A stretch of DNA of 64,000 nucleotides from contig OW388300.1 of NCBI GenBank assembly GCA_936450465.1, positions 49,837,378-49,901,377 on the forward strand, in the 5' to 3' direction. How positions within the stretch are numbered: the stretch's first letter is position 1; each line of letters opens with the position of its first letter. Both the position numbers and the translations under genes were made by a program. The DNA is from Gibbula magus (lineage: Eukaryota > Mollusca > Gastropoda > Trochida > Trochidae). Of this stretch, positions 21,445 through 32,202 are shown in pieces. Under the pieces are notes generated by a model that had not been told where the DNA came from, did no database searches, and saw only the letters and a program-made list of their open reading frames with translations.

Positions 21445-21625
21445 AACTCTTGCCAGTCTGCATTACTGGCTGATTTAACCCTTGCGGTATTTCCCTCGCT
21501 TTGTTTTGTCAAGATAGTGAATCGCTGCACCAGAAATCCATAGCGGGCCTGGATTTCTAAACACAGACTTCTTAAGGAAATACTGCAAGGCCTAAATCAG
21601 CTAGTAATGAAGACTGGCAAGAGTT
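21445..21625. mobile_element. Foldback (MITE-like) element, about 50-bp arms
   Basis: aactcttgccagtctgcatt at 21445 is the inverse complement (one or two mismatches) of the sequence ending at 21625; the imperfect stem extends about 50 bases to around the ggtatttcc/ggaaatac pair. The loop holds a second palindrome (agaaatcca ... tggatttct). It lies between the DIRS element and the LINE. Confidence 0.7.
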
Positions 21626-23617
21626 ATGATTGAAATCATGGACTATACTGAAACATTCCAAGGTCCAAGGCCTGTTGTGCCGATTGATTTTAAAAAGGCA
21701 TTTGATTCAGTGGATACAAATTTAATAATGAATGTTCTGACGTTTTTCAATTTTGGACCCAGTTTACAAAAATGGATTTCAATTCTCCTTCACGACATAG
21801 AATCATGTGCTCTAGTAAATGGATTTGGAAGTTCTTTCTTCAAGATAACAAGAGGTTGCAGACAAGGATATCCGGTGTCACCGTCTTTATTTATTTTGTG
21901 TGTAGAAATTTTGTCGCTTCTGATAAGAAAAGATAAAAGGATAAAGGAGATTAAGATGGGGAATAATGAAAATATTTTAGCTCAATTTGCGGATGTTACT
22001 CTTTGACCTTAGATGGAACTGAATGCAGTTATATGCAGTTTTAAATGTTTTAAGCTTTTTTGCAAGATGTTCTGGACTGGAGTAAATACCGAAAAACTAG
22101 ACTGATATGGATAGGTTCCAAAAAGAGATCTAGATCTACGCTATGTAAGGAGTACACTCTTGATTGGTCACAATCACAATTCAATCTTTTGGGCATTAAG
22201 TTTGATGTTGACCTAGAACTAATGGTAGACATAAACTATTCTGAGAAATTGGACAAAATAGAGACCATTAAAACCAATGGGTAGGAATGTAGTTTTGAAA
22301 TCTCTACTGCTTTCAAAACTAAATCATATTTTTTCATCAATACCTAACCCACCAGACAATGTAGTACAAGCTTTCCAGAAAATATGTTTTGAATTTATCT
22401 GGAAGGGTAAGAGGGATAAAATAAAAATAAATATTATAATATCTACCGCTGAATATGGATGAATCAGTATTCCAAATTATAGAAAAATATTATCAAATCT
22501 CAAAAACTAACATGGGTGAAACGATTGCTCTGTGATAACTCTACATGGATTGATAATGCATCATTTTGTATTCCAAATATTGAGAGACTATGGGTTGCTG
22601 ATGGATTATATATCAGACAAATGGTGCTTCCAAATATTTCAAACATATTTTGGAGGGATGTTGTAGAGACATGGTCATATTATTTAACAATATGCTATCA
22701 AACCGAATTTTCTAATGTTGAAGTTTTAAATCAATCTGTGTGGCACAATAGCAATATTTTGATTGGTGGGAAAACAGTATTGTTTAGAAATTGGGAAAGA
22801 AAAGGTATAACGTATTTGAGTAATATTACTAACGAAGATGGTAATATACTGACATTGGAACAATTGAATAGTAAATATGATATACAAGTTGACTTTCTTA
22901 CATACCAAGGTGATGAAAGAGCTTTGAATGTATATTTAAAAAAGAGAAATTTCATTTTCAACAATTTGGAGGAATCGTATGCATACCCTATCTTGCCATA
23001 CAGTATTTCTAAAATAACAAACCGTAAATATTTTTTATAAAGCACTATGCCAACTGAGCTTTATTAATCCAACGGCCAATTAAAATGGGAAAAGATATTT
23101 AGAAAAGAGCTTCAACAGAATGAATGGGAAAACATAAATTTGATGGCGAGTAGATGTGCTCAAAGTGTCAATTTGAAATGGTTACATTACAAAATAAGTC
23201 ATTACATCTTGACGACAAATACATATTTATATAAACAAAGGATAGATTGATTCACCTATATGTTCCTTTTGTAACCAGGTGTCTGAGAGTTTTGTCCATT
23301 TATTGTGTGATTGTATCCATTCTAAGAAAGCGTGGAACGAGTTTGCGAAATGGCTAGGAAAATTGGCAGAAGGAAGTATTGACCTTACAACAGAAAATAT
23401 TATTTTTGGTTTTAAAGGAAGAAATAATAATCCTCTTAATACCATTTGTTTGTTGGTAAAACATAACATATACAATACTAGTAGAAAGGGGGAAAATGAA
23501 GTAATGAAATATTACCAGGCTTGTAAATGTATTGCCTTTACAAACAATACCAAGCCTAATTTTTTTGCATTTTGGTCATCTCTCCACCCATTATTTGTAG
23601 ATCTATTAGAAGAGTGA
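21626..23617 (+). pseudogene. L1/Tx1-like LINE ORF2, RT to C-terminus, broken
   Basis: The RT core begins at 21680 with IDFKKAFDSVDTNLI (motif with the first catalytic Asp), then FFNFGPSLQKWI, RGCRQGYPVSPSLFIL and QFADVTL, where the FADD box has its second Asp changed to Val. After several frame changes the thumb and C-terminal parts follow (FCIPNIERLWVAD, IRIGGK-like ILIGGKTVLF, GITYLSNI). The end carries a zinc-knuckle-like segment reading CSFCNQ in another frame, then ESFVHLLCDCIHSKKAWN. The order and motifs are those of Tx1/L1-clade LINEs. The 5' endonuclease half is missing. Frame breaks and the altered catalytic box make it inactive. Confidence 0.82.
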
Positions 23618-23714
23618 TTATAAACCTTTGTAGTCCAGAATTTGTGAGCCTCGCATGAATTAAATACAGCTGTACCTGCAATAACCTGTGGGAACCTTTG
23701 CTTATATTTTTTAA

Positions 23715-24069
23715 AGGGGCAGTAGCACGTTTTTTCGCTCAAAAAAGTCGATGACATGTATTTGAAAAATAATGTCACCAATAGTAAAACACCCTTCTCT
23801 CTTCAAAAAATCAAGTTAAAAATGAAAATACATGGTTTGGTAAAACCGTAGGAATCGTTTTTGCACTTCGAAATATTTAAATGTGTTCACAATAAAATGG
23901 CCGCCATGCAATTTTTGTTTTATACACAACATCGTTATTACCACTACGGATAATTGGTTGGTTTAATAACATGTTTTACCCTCTAAAATAGATATAAATG
24001 ACATAAACTATCATTATAAATGGGAAATTAAAAAAAATTAAATTTGCAAAAAAACGTGCTACTGCCCCT
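23715..24069. mobile_element. TTAA-flanked MITE (Kolobok or piggyBac type), 355 bp
   Basis: Terminal inverted repeats AGGGGCAGTAGCACG (left, 23715) and its complement (right, ending 24069) are flanked by TTAA at 23711-23714 and 24070-24073. The TTAA duplication is shared by Kolobok and piggyBac transposons; the AGGG start favours Kolobok. No transposase is encoded. It sits in the 3' region of the Tx1-like LINE. Inside is gccgccat preceded by aaaatg, resembling a YY1 site. A diverged relative lies at 27.99-28.41 kb. Confidence 0.85.
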
Positions 24070-24177
24070 TTAAGAACAATCTTGAATGTTTACAACATAT
24101 TGTCTGTTGATACTTATGTATATTGGAACAACTGATTGAGAAATAAAAATATAAATATAATAAAACATTTTAAAAAG

Positions 24178-24480
24178 TTATGCCTTGCATTGGGAAGTTG
24201 GTCTTTCACGTGCACACGAAACAGACAATAACGAATACAGACATACAGGTTCGTCGAGTCGATAATGGCCAGTCATGTCCAAAAATGTGCACGGAGGTAC
24301 CGAGTCAACAGATGAGTACGGTGCACGAATAGCAAGATTATCGGGGGACAGGAACACAGAATCTGGTAAACAGTGTATAAGAAGTTGCCGATGTAGAATG
24401 TAAAGCCGAACCAACTGAAGTGCATACGAGTGCCGCTTGCGAATAAACAGCAGTGGAAGAAGCGCCGTAAAATCAGCCAT
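24178..24480 (-). CDS. Unrecognised 100-residue open frame
   Basis: Starts with ATG at 24480 (MADFTALLPLLFIRKRHSYA) and runs to a stop at 24178. The first 40 residues are rich in Leu, Ile and Arg; no domain is recognised. Its composition is more protein-like than nearby chance frames, and it could be a first exon of a transposon or host gene reading towards lower coordinates, but I found no partner exon. Treat as hypothetical. Confidence 0.25.
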   Translation of the reverse strand: MADFTALLPLLFIRKRHSYALQLVRLYILHRQLLIHCLPDSVFLSPDNLAIRAPYSSVDSVPPCTFLDMTGHYRLDEPVCLYSLLSVSCARERPTSQCKA

Positions 24481-24646
24481 TACAACACTATGTGCCGAAT
24501 CAGAACTCGCTAATGAAGCAGGGGGAGCTGTTGTGTCCCTTACGAGTGGAAGTTATGGAAACAAACTTATTTTAAATTTCTGACAAACACAACGATCGAG
24601 ACAGAAATACAGAGAATGAAAGGAAGCTTCCAAAGAGTGTTTTTAA

Positions 24647-25543
24647 GGAGAGATGGGACGAAGAAATCGAACTCACTTCCGGTAACATTTTGCGACAACA
24701 ATTTAATGCTGTGAATAAGTCTCAAAATATATGCATTAAATCAACGTATTTCTAACGGCCATTTTACGACATGCCGCATGTCGTTACCTTCAGCTTTATT
24801 CGCGGTAAAAGTCTTATTATGTGTGTTATTTCAATTACATACATATCTCCTGTAAGTGATGAATATAAATCGCTTTGTATAATTAACTGATAGTTGTTCT
24901 TCCACCAAGCACGCTTAGATTGATAGTATAATATTATTCAATAATAATTACACGATAGGCCGTCAAAGTTACACTTGAATTGATCAAAACTGCCGTGACG
25001 TCAGGTTTTTAACTTTTGTAGGTAATTTAAAAAAAGACGTTTAAGTGATGAAAAACTTTCGGTGACCCCCTATTATTATTTCGGAATGTGTTTGTTTATT
25101 CAACTGCGCACACCATATTACAGTTTTAGCAATATCTAAAATACATGTATGTGTGTCACTGAAAAATCCTGTTGAATATATGCGAAAAACTATGATAAAA
25201 ATGCCGTTTTTTATGTTAAAACTTCTTAATTTTATTTTATTGCCCTTAACAATGTCATTTATTTTGTAATATAAACTTGCTATGTATCCACCTTTTTGAT
25301 AAAATTGTATCTGAAAGGATTCTGAGTTTAATCATTGAATGCGCGCACTTTATTTCAGTAGGTGAAATCGGTCAGAAATAGCTTAATTTGCTGACAGGGG
25401 TGTTACTATGGATACTGATAACTCTTTAAATCATTCGGTGACCCCCCAATTTTCCTACATTTTTTGGCAAAAGACATGATAAACTTGCTATTTTGAAAAA
25501 ATAAGCAAATTCTAAAATATTCGTTTCATCGTCCCATCTCTCC
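24647..25543. mobile_element. TTAA-flanked non-autonomous DNA transposon, 897 bp
   Basis: GGAGAGATGGGACGA at 24647 is repeated in inverse complement ending at 25543, and both ends are flanked by TTAA (24643-24646, 25544-25547). The similarity of the ends continues for about 20 bases with mismatches. The interior has no transposase, but a short motif cggtgaccccc occurs twice (25060 and 25438). The terminal repeats differ from those of the 355-bp element, so this is a separate family using the same target. Confidence 0.82.
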
Positions 25544-25547
25544 TTAA

Positions 25548-25980
25548 GCTCAGCACAGAAAAGAAATGCAGAATTGGAAAGAACCTATGGTTGAATAGTA
25601 GCAACAGGACAAGACAAGAAATCGTCAAGGGATTAAAATATGACAAAAATAAAGAATCATACAGTAAGCCAGAAAGAAAAGTTGTACATTTAAGAGAAAG
25701 AGGCTCCTTGGTAAACAGTAAAGCGGTCCACAAGCGAAACACTACCAGACTTTAATACAGAAGGTATACTTCGGACGAAATTAAAAGCAAACAAAACCCT
25801 GATATTTACAGATTATAGTTTAGCAGATTAATATACATTGAACAATATTATCATCCAAGACCTGCAACATAAATTCTATACCTACCAGAACAAGAGTCAT
25901 CAGAAGATGACATATCCCACCGGTTCCACAAAATTTGTAAAACACATCTTTAACAGATACTTGTGTATCTACTACCGTAC
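25548..25980. other. Intergenic, nothing recognised
   Basis: A-rich sequence with open frames on both strands lacking motifs. Confidence 0.35.
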
Positions 25981-25984
25981 TTCA

Positions 25985-27170
25985 GTTAGTGGGTATTACA
26001 GATTTTCAGGAATGTTAAGGATTTTAGACTTCTGCTCCAGAAGCAGTCAAAATCACCAACAACCCTCTCATGTTTCTATGGAAACAGAAACAAATAAATT
26101 TTTCAGAAAAAATCTGATAATATCAAAAGGCACCACTTCAGTCAATGGGTAATACACATACACATACGCAAAGTTTCAGGAAGATATGATGAACGGTTTT
26201 GGAGCTGTGCTCCGGAAACGAACCTGTCTCTGAACAAAGTCCAACTTCAACATGTTTCTATGGAAACGAAAAAAAAATTTTTTTTCAGAAATCTGAAAAT
26301 ATCAAAAGGCACCACTTCAGTTAGTGGGTGATACACATGCAAAGTTTCAGGAAGATATGATGAACGGTTTTGGAGCTGTGCTCCGGAAACGAACCTGTCT
26401 CTGAACAAAGTCCAACTTCAACATGTTTCTATGGAAACGAAAAAAAATAAAATTTTCAGAAATCTGAAAATATCAAAAGGCACCACTTCAGTTAGTGGGT
26501 GATACACATGCAAAGTTTCAGGAAGATATGATGAACGGTTTTGGAGCTGTGCTCCGGAAACGAACCTGTCTCTGAACAAAGTCCAACTTCAACATGTTTC
26601 TATGGAAACGAAAAAAAATAAAATTTTCAGAAATCTGAAAATATCAAAAGGCACCACATCAGTTAGTGGGTAATACATATGTAAAGTTTCAGGAAGATAT
26701 GATGAACGGTTTTGGAGCTGTGCTCCGGAAACGAACCTGTCTCTGAACAAAGTCCAACTTCAACATGTTTCTATTGAAACGAAAAAAAATAAAATTTTCA
26801 GAAATCTGAAAATATCAAAAGGCACCACTTCAGTTAGTGGGTAATACACATGCAAAGTTTCAGGAAGATTGATGAACGTTTTTGGAGCTGTGCTCCGGAA
26901 ACGAACCTGTCTCTGAACAAAGTCCAACTTCAACATGTTTCTATGGAAACGAAAAAAAATAAAAAAATTCAGAAATCTAAAAATATCAAAAGGCACCACT
27001 TCAGTTGGTGGGTAATACACATGCAAAGTTTCAGAAAGATATCATGAATGGTTTTCGAGTTCTGCTCCGGAAACGAAATGATTACGGACGGACGGACAGA
27101 CGGACGGACGGACAGACGGACGGGGCGATGACTATATCCCACGGTATTACATACCGGTGGGATAATAAAG
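25985..27170 (+). repeat. 171-bp satellite, about 6.5 copies, with GGACGGAC tail
   Basis: Copies of accacttcagttagtgggt start at 26132, 26311, 26482, 26653, 26824 and 26995, so the period is 171 bases (179 for the first). Each unit holds tgtgctccggaaacgaacct and an A-rich run. The array ends in ggacggacggacagacggac and gactatatcccacggtatta, also found at 16.3 kb. Open frames in it are artefacts. Confidence 0.88.
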
Positions 27171-27790
27171 GACTCATATAACTTTGTGGCGACTTAATTC
27201 AGGATGTGGTGCTAACATGATAGCATAAAAGGAGTTGACGAAATACAACTAAGGGAAATATTTGACCCATTCATTTATTCCAATGGAGAAAGCATGATTG
27301 ATTTCAAGACAGGAAGAGGCCCGTGTATGCCAACGTGAAGGGTCGAATATGAAGATTATACTTATGTTAGTGAACAGGGTAGACCTGTAGCGACCTGAGT
27401 CCTCACACCCTGTGAAGAATTACATTATGTTGACGATTACAATGTACAGACGATCACAGACATAATTAACATAATTGACTGAAAGTTAGTTAAATGTAAA
27501 AATACTTATGATCTGAAACACACCTTAACCTTAACAATAATTCTACAACAAAAGAGCATCCATTAAATATGAATTTAGGAGTGTCTATATGACAACTAAA
27601 CTGTGAAATCTCTCCAAGAAAAATCACGAACCTGGAAGAATGTAATACGCACCAAAGAGTCATATATATGCAAACATACGAGCGTATATCCTGGTGACCA
27701 TGAAGTTCTTAATCAACCGGTAAGTGAAACCGAAATTACTACAGCTATCATACTTACTAAGTGAACAGATTCCCAGGGATCGATTATATC
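27171..27790. other. Degraded sequence upstream of LINE fragment
   Basis: Possibly the further decayed 5' part of the LINE whose RT is visible from 27.8 kb; I see no motif that proves it. Confidence 0.3.
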
Positions 27791-27794
27791 TAAG

Positions 27795-28505
27795 CTGAAA
27801 TTTCAAAGAACTCAACAACATGTTTAACCTTATGTTTAAAACTGGACTGGAATCTGACATCTTGTGGAGTGAAAGTATTAATCCTATCCCAGAGTCCGGG
27901 AAAGGTGAACCAAGAGCATCAACAAGCTATATGGGCATTGCATTGTTGTGCGTTCTTTACCAAGTATATGCAAACGTTCAACTGAGTCATTGAAATTTAT
28001 TTGAAAAATAATGTCACTGAGCATCTTAAGCAGCATCTCGCAATTGAGCAGTTAAGCGCTCATGTATATATATATACATGCATACATAAAACATAATAAA
28101 ACATGTTCACATTCACAATGGCCGCCATGCAATTTCTGCTTTATAAGCAATAACGTTATTACTACTACAGATCATTGGTTAGTGCAATAAGTTGTTTTAC
28201 GATCTAAAGTAAATATTGATGACACAACTATCATTATAAATGGGAAATAATAAAACATGTTCACATTCACAATGGCCGCCATGCAATTTCTGCTTTATAA
28301 GCAATAACCGTTATTACTACTGCAGATCATTGGTTTGTGCAATAAGTTGTTTTACGATCTAAAATAAATATTGATGACACAACTATCATTATAAATGGGA
28401 AATTTAACATGAGGCTAAGTAATTGGTTAGAAAACAGCAGTTATTTGTTAGGTTTAAAACATGGATTTCGCAAAGGGCGTTCATGTCAAGACCACTTACA
28501 GTCTT
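27795..28505 (+). pseudogene. LINE RT fragment split by a MITE-like insertion
   Basis: 27795-27985 reads FKELNNMFNLMFKTGLESDI and WSESINPIPESGKGEPRAST, the RT fingers region of the LINE clade seen at 56.4-56.5 kb. After an insertion, 28407-28505 continues with RLSNWLENSS and HGFRKGRSCQDH, the next conserved block. The two halves sit in the normal order, so the 420-base insert at 27.99-28.41 kb interrupted an existing LINE. Short and without catalytic residues. Confidence 0.7.
27990..28406. mobile_element. MITE relative with a 154-bp internal tandem duplication
   Basis: The segment from aataaaacatgttcacattc to tataaatgggaaat occurs twice, at 28095 and 28249 (period 154), and matches the interior of the 355-bp MITE at 23.9-24.0 kb. 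The words atttgaaaaataatgtcac at 27997 match the left part of that MITE. The AGGGGCAG ends are absent, so it is a derivative or a different subfamily. Both copies keep the aatggccgccat motif (about 28119 and 28271). Confidence 0.75.
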
Positions 28506-28740
28506 TAACAAAATGTTGGTGACATGGTCGTGCTTGCAAGCGAGTGACACAATCTTTGCTGCAGTATTTTGTACTCGCTGCACAGCAGTGGCTCAAGCAA
28601 TCAGACTATTGCAGTAGTCCATCCTCGTCATCAATAGGGACAATACGAGAATGATGGAGGATTCTTTGGTCAAGAACTTCGGATGGTGCTGATGTTCCCC
28701 AACTGTAGGAAACAGTTCTTGATTATATGACTGATCTGAC
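28505..28740 (-). pseudogene. CR1-like LINE RT C-terminal fragment
   Basis: The minus strand reads LMTRMDYCNSLIA, a stop, then QRVQNTAAKIVS and KHDHVTNIL, the conserved post-RT block of CR1-type LINEs (RLDYCNSLL, RVQNAAARL, HI-PVL). It abuts the plus-strand LINE fragment at about 28505. Too short and broken to be functional. Confidence 0.7.
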
Positions 28741-28795
28741 CCAATGTTATGATTCTTGTGATAATAGTTTATGTATATTATTTATGTATATATGT

Positions 28796-28915
28796 ATATT
28801 ATGTATGTATGTATGTATGTATGTCTGTATGTCTGTATGTCTGTCTGTATGTATGTATGTATGTATGTATGCATGTGTGTATGTATGTGTGTATGTACGT
28901 ATGTATTATGAATGT
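28796..28915. repeat. TATG tetranucleotide microsatellite
   Basis: Runs of tatg with tctg and tgtg interruptions. The 106-residue open frame across it is an artefact. Confidence 0.95.
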
Positions 28916-28983
28916 ATGTTCAAAGTGTCATTATTGGCTCGGTGTTAAATGTATTTTATGGTGTACAACACATCCCACTATTA

Positions 28984-28985
28984 CA

Positions 28986-29029
<44 letters not shown>

Positions 29030-29062
29030 TTACTACTACTACTACCACTACTACTACTACTT
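28984..29062. repeat. CTA trinucleotide microsatellite
   Basis: About 23 triplets of cta/act with two substitutions, followed by T-rich sequence and then the GIY-YIG fragment. Confidence 0.95.
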
Positions 29063-29123
29063 TTATTAGTAGTATTATTTTTATTTTATTGTTATCATTA
29101 TTACAATAATTATTTTATAAACT

Positions 29124-29642
29124 TTGACAGGTATCAAACACATATTAACTAGGACTACATTTGATCAGTCTAGTCAGGATGACAAATCGGTAAGAAGGTG
29201 TGAACTACCAAATTATGATACTTGCACGTACTTATTACGAGGGAAAGAATGTAATTTTAAAAGCGGCATTTTATTTCATTTACGGGAAAATATGACATGC
29301 CCATCGCAAGATCAGATTTATGTTATCAAATGCAGTGGATGTAGCGAGGATAACATTGGCCAAACGGGGGATACACTCAGGTCAAGAGTGGGGGTCCACA
29401 AGCAGAAAATAAGTGAGAGATATACCCATACTGTTCCGAGTACATTGACGAAGCACAAGCAAGGGGAAAAGTGTAGAGTATCATTTGATACACGAGGAAA
29501 AGTATGCGATTGGGTATATCTGTCTTTTACCCCACTTACGGTCGAGTGTAAACGGATACTATTTCATAATATTTCTAAAGAAATACAGCTGTACACAAGC
29601 TTTTGGATGAAACCCATAACCCAAATGGGGCCTCATCTGTGA
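29124..29642 (+). CDS. Penelope-like element GIY-YIG endonuclease domain
   Basis: The 172-residue frame carries a Cys-rich linker (RRCELPNYDTC, GKECNFKSG, MTCPS) then QIYVIKCSGCSEDNIGQTGD, LRSRVGVHKQKI, the GIY-YIG nuclease core as found at the C-terminus of Penelope-like retroelements: IYV for GIY, NIG for YIG, the catalytic Arg of LRSR and a His. In the element the nuclease nicks target DNA for priming. The RT that should precede it is absent, so the copy is 5'-truncated; the open frame starts right after a CTA microsatellite. The expected catalytic Glu is not obvious (a candidate lies in TVECKRI). Open throughout, so relatively young. Confidence 0.75.
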   Translation: MTGIKHILTRTTFDQSSQDDKSVRRCELPNYDTCTYLLRGKECNFKSGILFHLRENMTCPSQDQIYVIKCSGCSEDNIGQTGDTLRSRVGVHKQKISERYTHTVPSTLTKHKQGEKCRVSFDTRGKVCDWVYLSFTPLTVECKRILFHNISKEIQLYTSFWMKPITQMGPHL

Positions 29643-30240
29643 CATCTCCCGGGTACCCTCAGCCCGTGCTGCGTTATATGGTTACCCATGTTTGGGGCTC
29701 GAAATCTTAAGTGATATGGTCCAATGACGGAATTGTCAACGAAGACAACATGCATGTTGTTGAAATGAATAGCTAACACCATAAACTGCACTGCTAATGT
29801 CAACATGACCAAAAGTTTAGAGAAAACAGAACCAACTTTCAGTATGTTAAGACATTTCGCATCCTAAATAACATAACATTCGTACATAAAAATAAATTGA
29901 TGATATTATATCACGCATTATAAGAACCTTATTCATTTGGTTCTTTCAACTTGCCTCGTGGAATACCGGTTCGTTTGTTAGACTAATGGAGGGCTAATAC
30001 ACCTACACTTGTAACAAAAGAAACCATAGCAACGAGACCGAAAGTGGGGTATAAGGGACCCCTCCTGCCGCTGTATGCCACTAAGTGGACATATATACAC
30101 AATTCCAACTTGTAGAATATTCCCATTCTACAAAGTCATGTTGGCCAGCGACGAAAAGAGAAAAATAAGAAGAAAAGTATTTCATTATATGACATGGTTA
30201 TATTTGGGATAAGACTACCTTCAATAGTACAAATTCTTGT
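29643..30240. other. 3' tail of Penelope fragment and intergenic sequence
   Basis: tgacatctcccgggtaccct follows the stop codon; beyond it I see no coding or repeat structure until the tRNA-like SINE. Confidence 0.35.
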
Positions 30241-30249
30241 ATTTTTTTC

Positions 30250-30350
30250 GGGCCGAGTCCCATTGGGAGTCGAACCCGGGCCCTCAGAGTAAGGCAACTG
30301 TCGCCAGCATTGACTGTACTAACAGCTTACCACACGACCATTTCGCCTCG
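30250..30350 (-). mobile_element. tRNA-like SINE head (second family)
   Basis: On the minus strand, tggtcgtgtggtaagctg (30340-30323) resembles an A box and gggttcgactccc (about 30279-30267) is a good B box at near-tRNA spacing. It is longer than a tRNA between boxes and lacks a convincing acceptor stem, so a SINE is more likely than a tRNA gene. Confidence 0.5.
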
Positions 30351-30450
30351 ATAGAGATCGAGTTCCAACAATCGATAGTTAAGCTAATTTTACATTCAAT
30401 ATCCCTCGGACAGACGTAAATTTGGCTCAGCTCCCTAGGCTGAATGCATA

Positions 30451-30554
30451 AGAAATACTTGCCATTTAGATAGTGAAGAAATATAACATGGTTATATTTC
30501 ATCCCAAATATAACCATGTTATATTTCTTCACTATCTAAATGGCAAGTATTTCT
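30451..30554. repeat. Perfect palindrome, 49-bp arms and 6-base loop
   Basis: agaaatacttgccatttaga begins the left arm at 30451; its exact inverse complement ends at 30554. Arms 30451-30499 and 30506-30554 match at all 49 positions; the loop is catccc. A related atggttatatttggga word lies at 30194. The structure could extrude as a cruciform or fold in RNA; it may be one end of a foldback element. Confidence 0.92.
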
Positions 30555-32200
30555 ATTTCATTATACTCTTCGCGCCTCGATTAGATAAAAACAATGTCAC
30601 CTAACACTGTCAATATACAAGTTGCCAAACTGTTTTAATGTGTATGTGACGTACACCCATGACGTCATTCATAGGTGGGTTATTGTTATGCGCTCTTTGT
30701 TCTGTGATGTCATAGCATATTATAAAGACCCAATAATGATCACTGCATAGTGTTAAACCGATCGGGGATTCAAAACATTTCCAGCCTTTTATTTGTTAAA
30801 TCTATCACTTGGGCTATGAAGAAGGTTGCTTATGTTTATATATACTCGTGTACTAAAAACAACTGTGCCAAAATGTTCACCTAATTGTACATGTATCAAT
30901 GTGACATGATTTGTAATTAATTTTTTACTTATTCAAACACTATTTAGAGGCTGGTTATACAATTATTTAATCTCGACGATAACCTGGCTATATTAAAACA
31001 GATATGAGGAAGAGATCGATTGCTCCACATGCATACACTAAGCTAATTTGGAAGTAATGATTTGTTTTGGACAGTAACAAATATCTATTTTCATCAATCG
31101 CTACACGACCGTCCTTTATCCCCATTCACGGTTACTGCATCTCTCGCTGTATACAATCATGACCACTTGAAACATTCAGCTGGAGTGTATAATAGTAATA
31201 TTAAACTGAGCTGCGCCGCTCATGAAACATCCTTTGTCCGTCGCACTTGATGATATAAACAGAACATGTGTATTATGAATGTACCATTCCATCCCTGTGC
31301 TCATTCATTTGAAATACTACAACAGTAGAAGTAGTGATCCAACATTCTTCCAGGAGACACTCGTTTATCTTCCTGGCATATCTGAGAGATACTGTGTCTT
31401 TCCCCTCGACTTCATTTCTCCGTCCATTGGAATTGGGCACGTTATTGATGACTATGCCAATGTTGTGATGTACTGGAAGTGTTCTGAGAATACGGACATT
31501 TATTAGTTCCGTCCAAACCATACAAAGACCAGAACGTGAGAGTATTAAGCTTTGTCTTCTCTTGTCATCAGAAACAAACTATGGGTTCCTCGCGTACCAC
31601 GTTCTGACGACGACTCTCAGATGGTAATCCAAAATGGCTGACTAACGATGAAAAACACAGGTTTTAATGGACGTTCTAACTGTGAAAATAGTCATTGATT
31701 TGTATCAGTATTTCAACATTTTAAAATTTATAAAGGCACACGTATTAAATTAGACATCAATGTTTCACTGTCACAGTTCTCAATTTCCCATTTTACATTT
31801 TACGAAATTTCAATTTGCTATCAACTAAGAGAGGTGATTGTGATACAACAAACTTGCAAACGTGTAACCTGAACAATGCATGTTATTATGTGTCACGGAA
31901 GAATGATTCTACACCATCATGGGGACAGCCTAAGGAAAGACGGGCTGAATAAATAACTTGCATTGTGCAGCGTTCCAGTGATGAACACTATCTTGCTTTC
32001 TTATTCACCTTCATTTTAGAATATAATTTGTTCATTTAGTTTTCAAAGTAAACATTCCCTTTTTATTCCCATTTATCAACAGCTTATCTTATCCTTCTAC
32101 TACACTTTTGAATGCATTGTTAAACGATATGTTTGGGACATGACATTAAAGAAACAAAACACCCATAACCTGTACATCTCTATCCCTGATGAGGTGACCA
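30555..32200. other. Intergenic, nothing recognised
   Basis: Overlapping open frames on both strands at 31273-31521 look protein-like but match no family I know. The rest is AT-rich. Confidence 0.35.
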
Positions 32201-32202
32201 TT

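Noticed and set aside
28749..29069. A 106-residue open frame rich in Tyr, Cys, Met and Val
   Set aside because: It is the translation of TATG and CTA microsatellites and has no independent support.
31273..31521. Overlapping open frames on both strands that look protein-like
   Set aside because: No recognisable motif or splice context; one may be the shadow of the other and neither can be supported.
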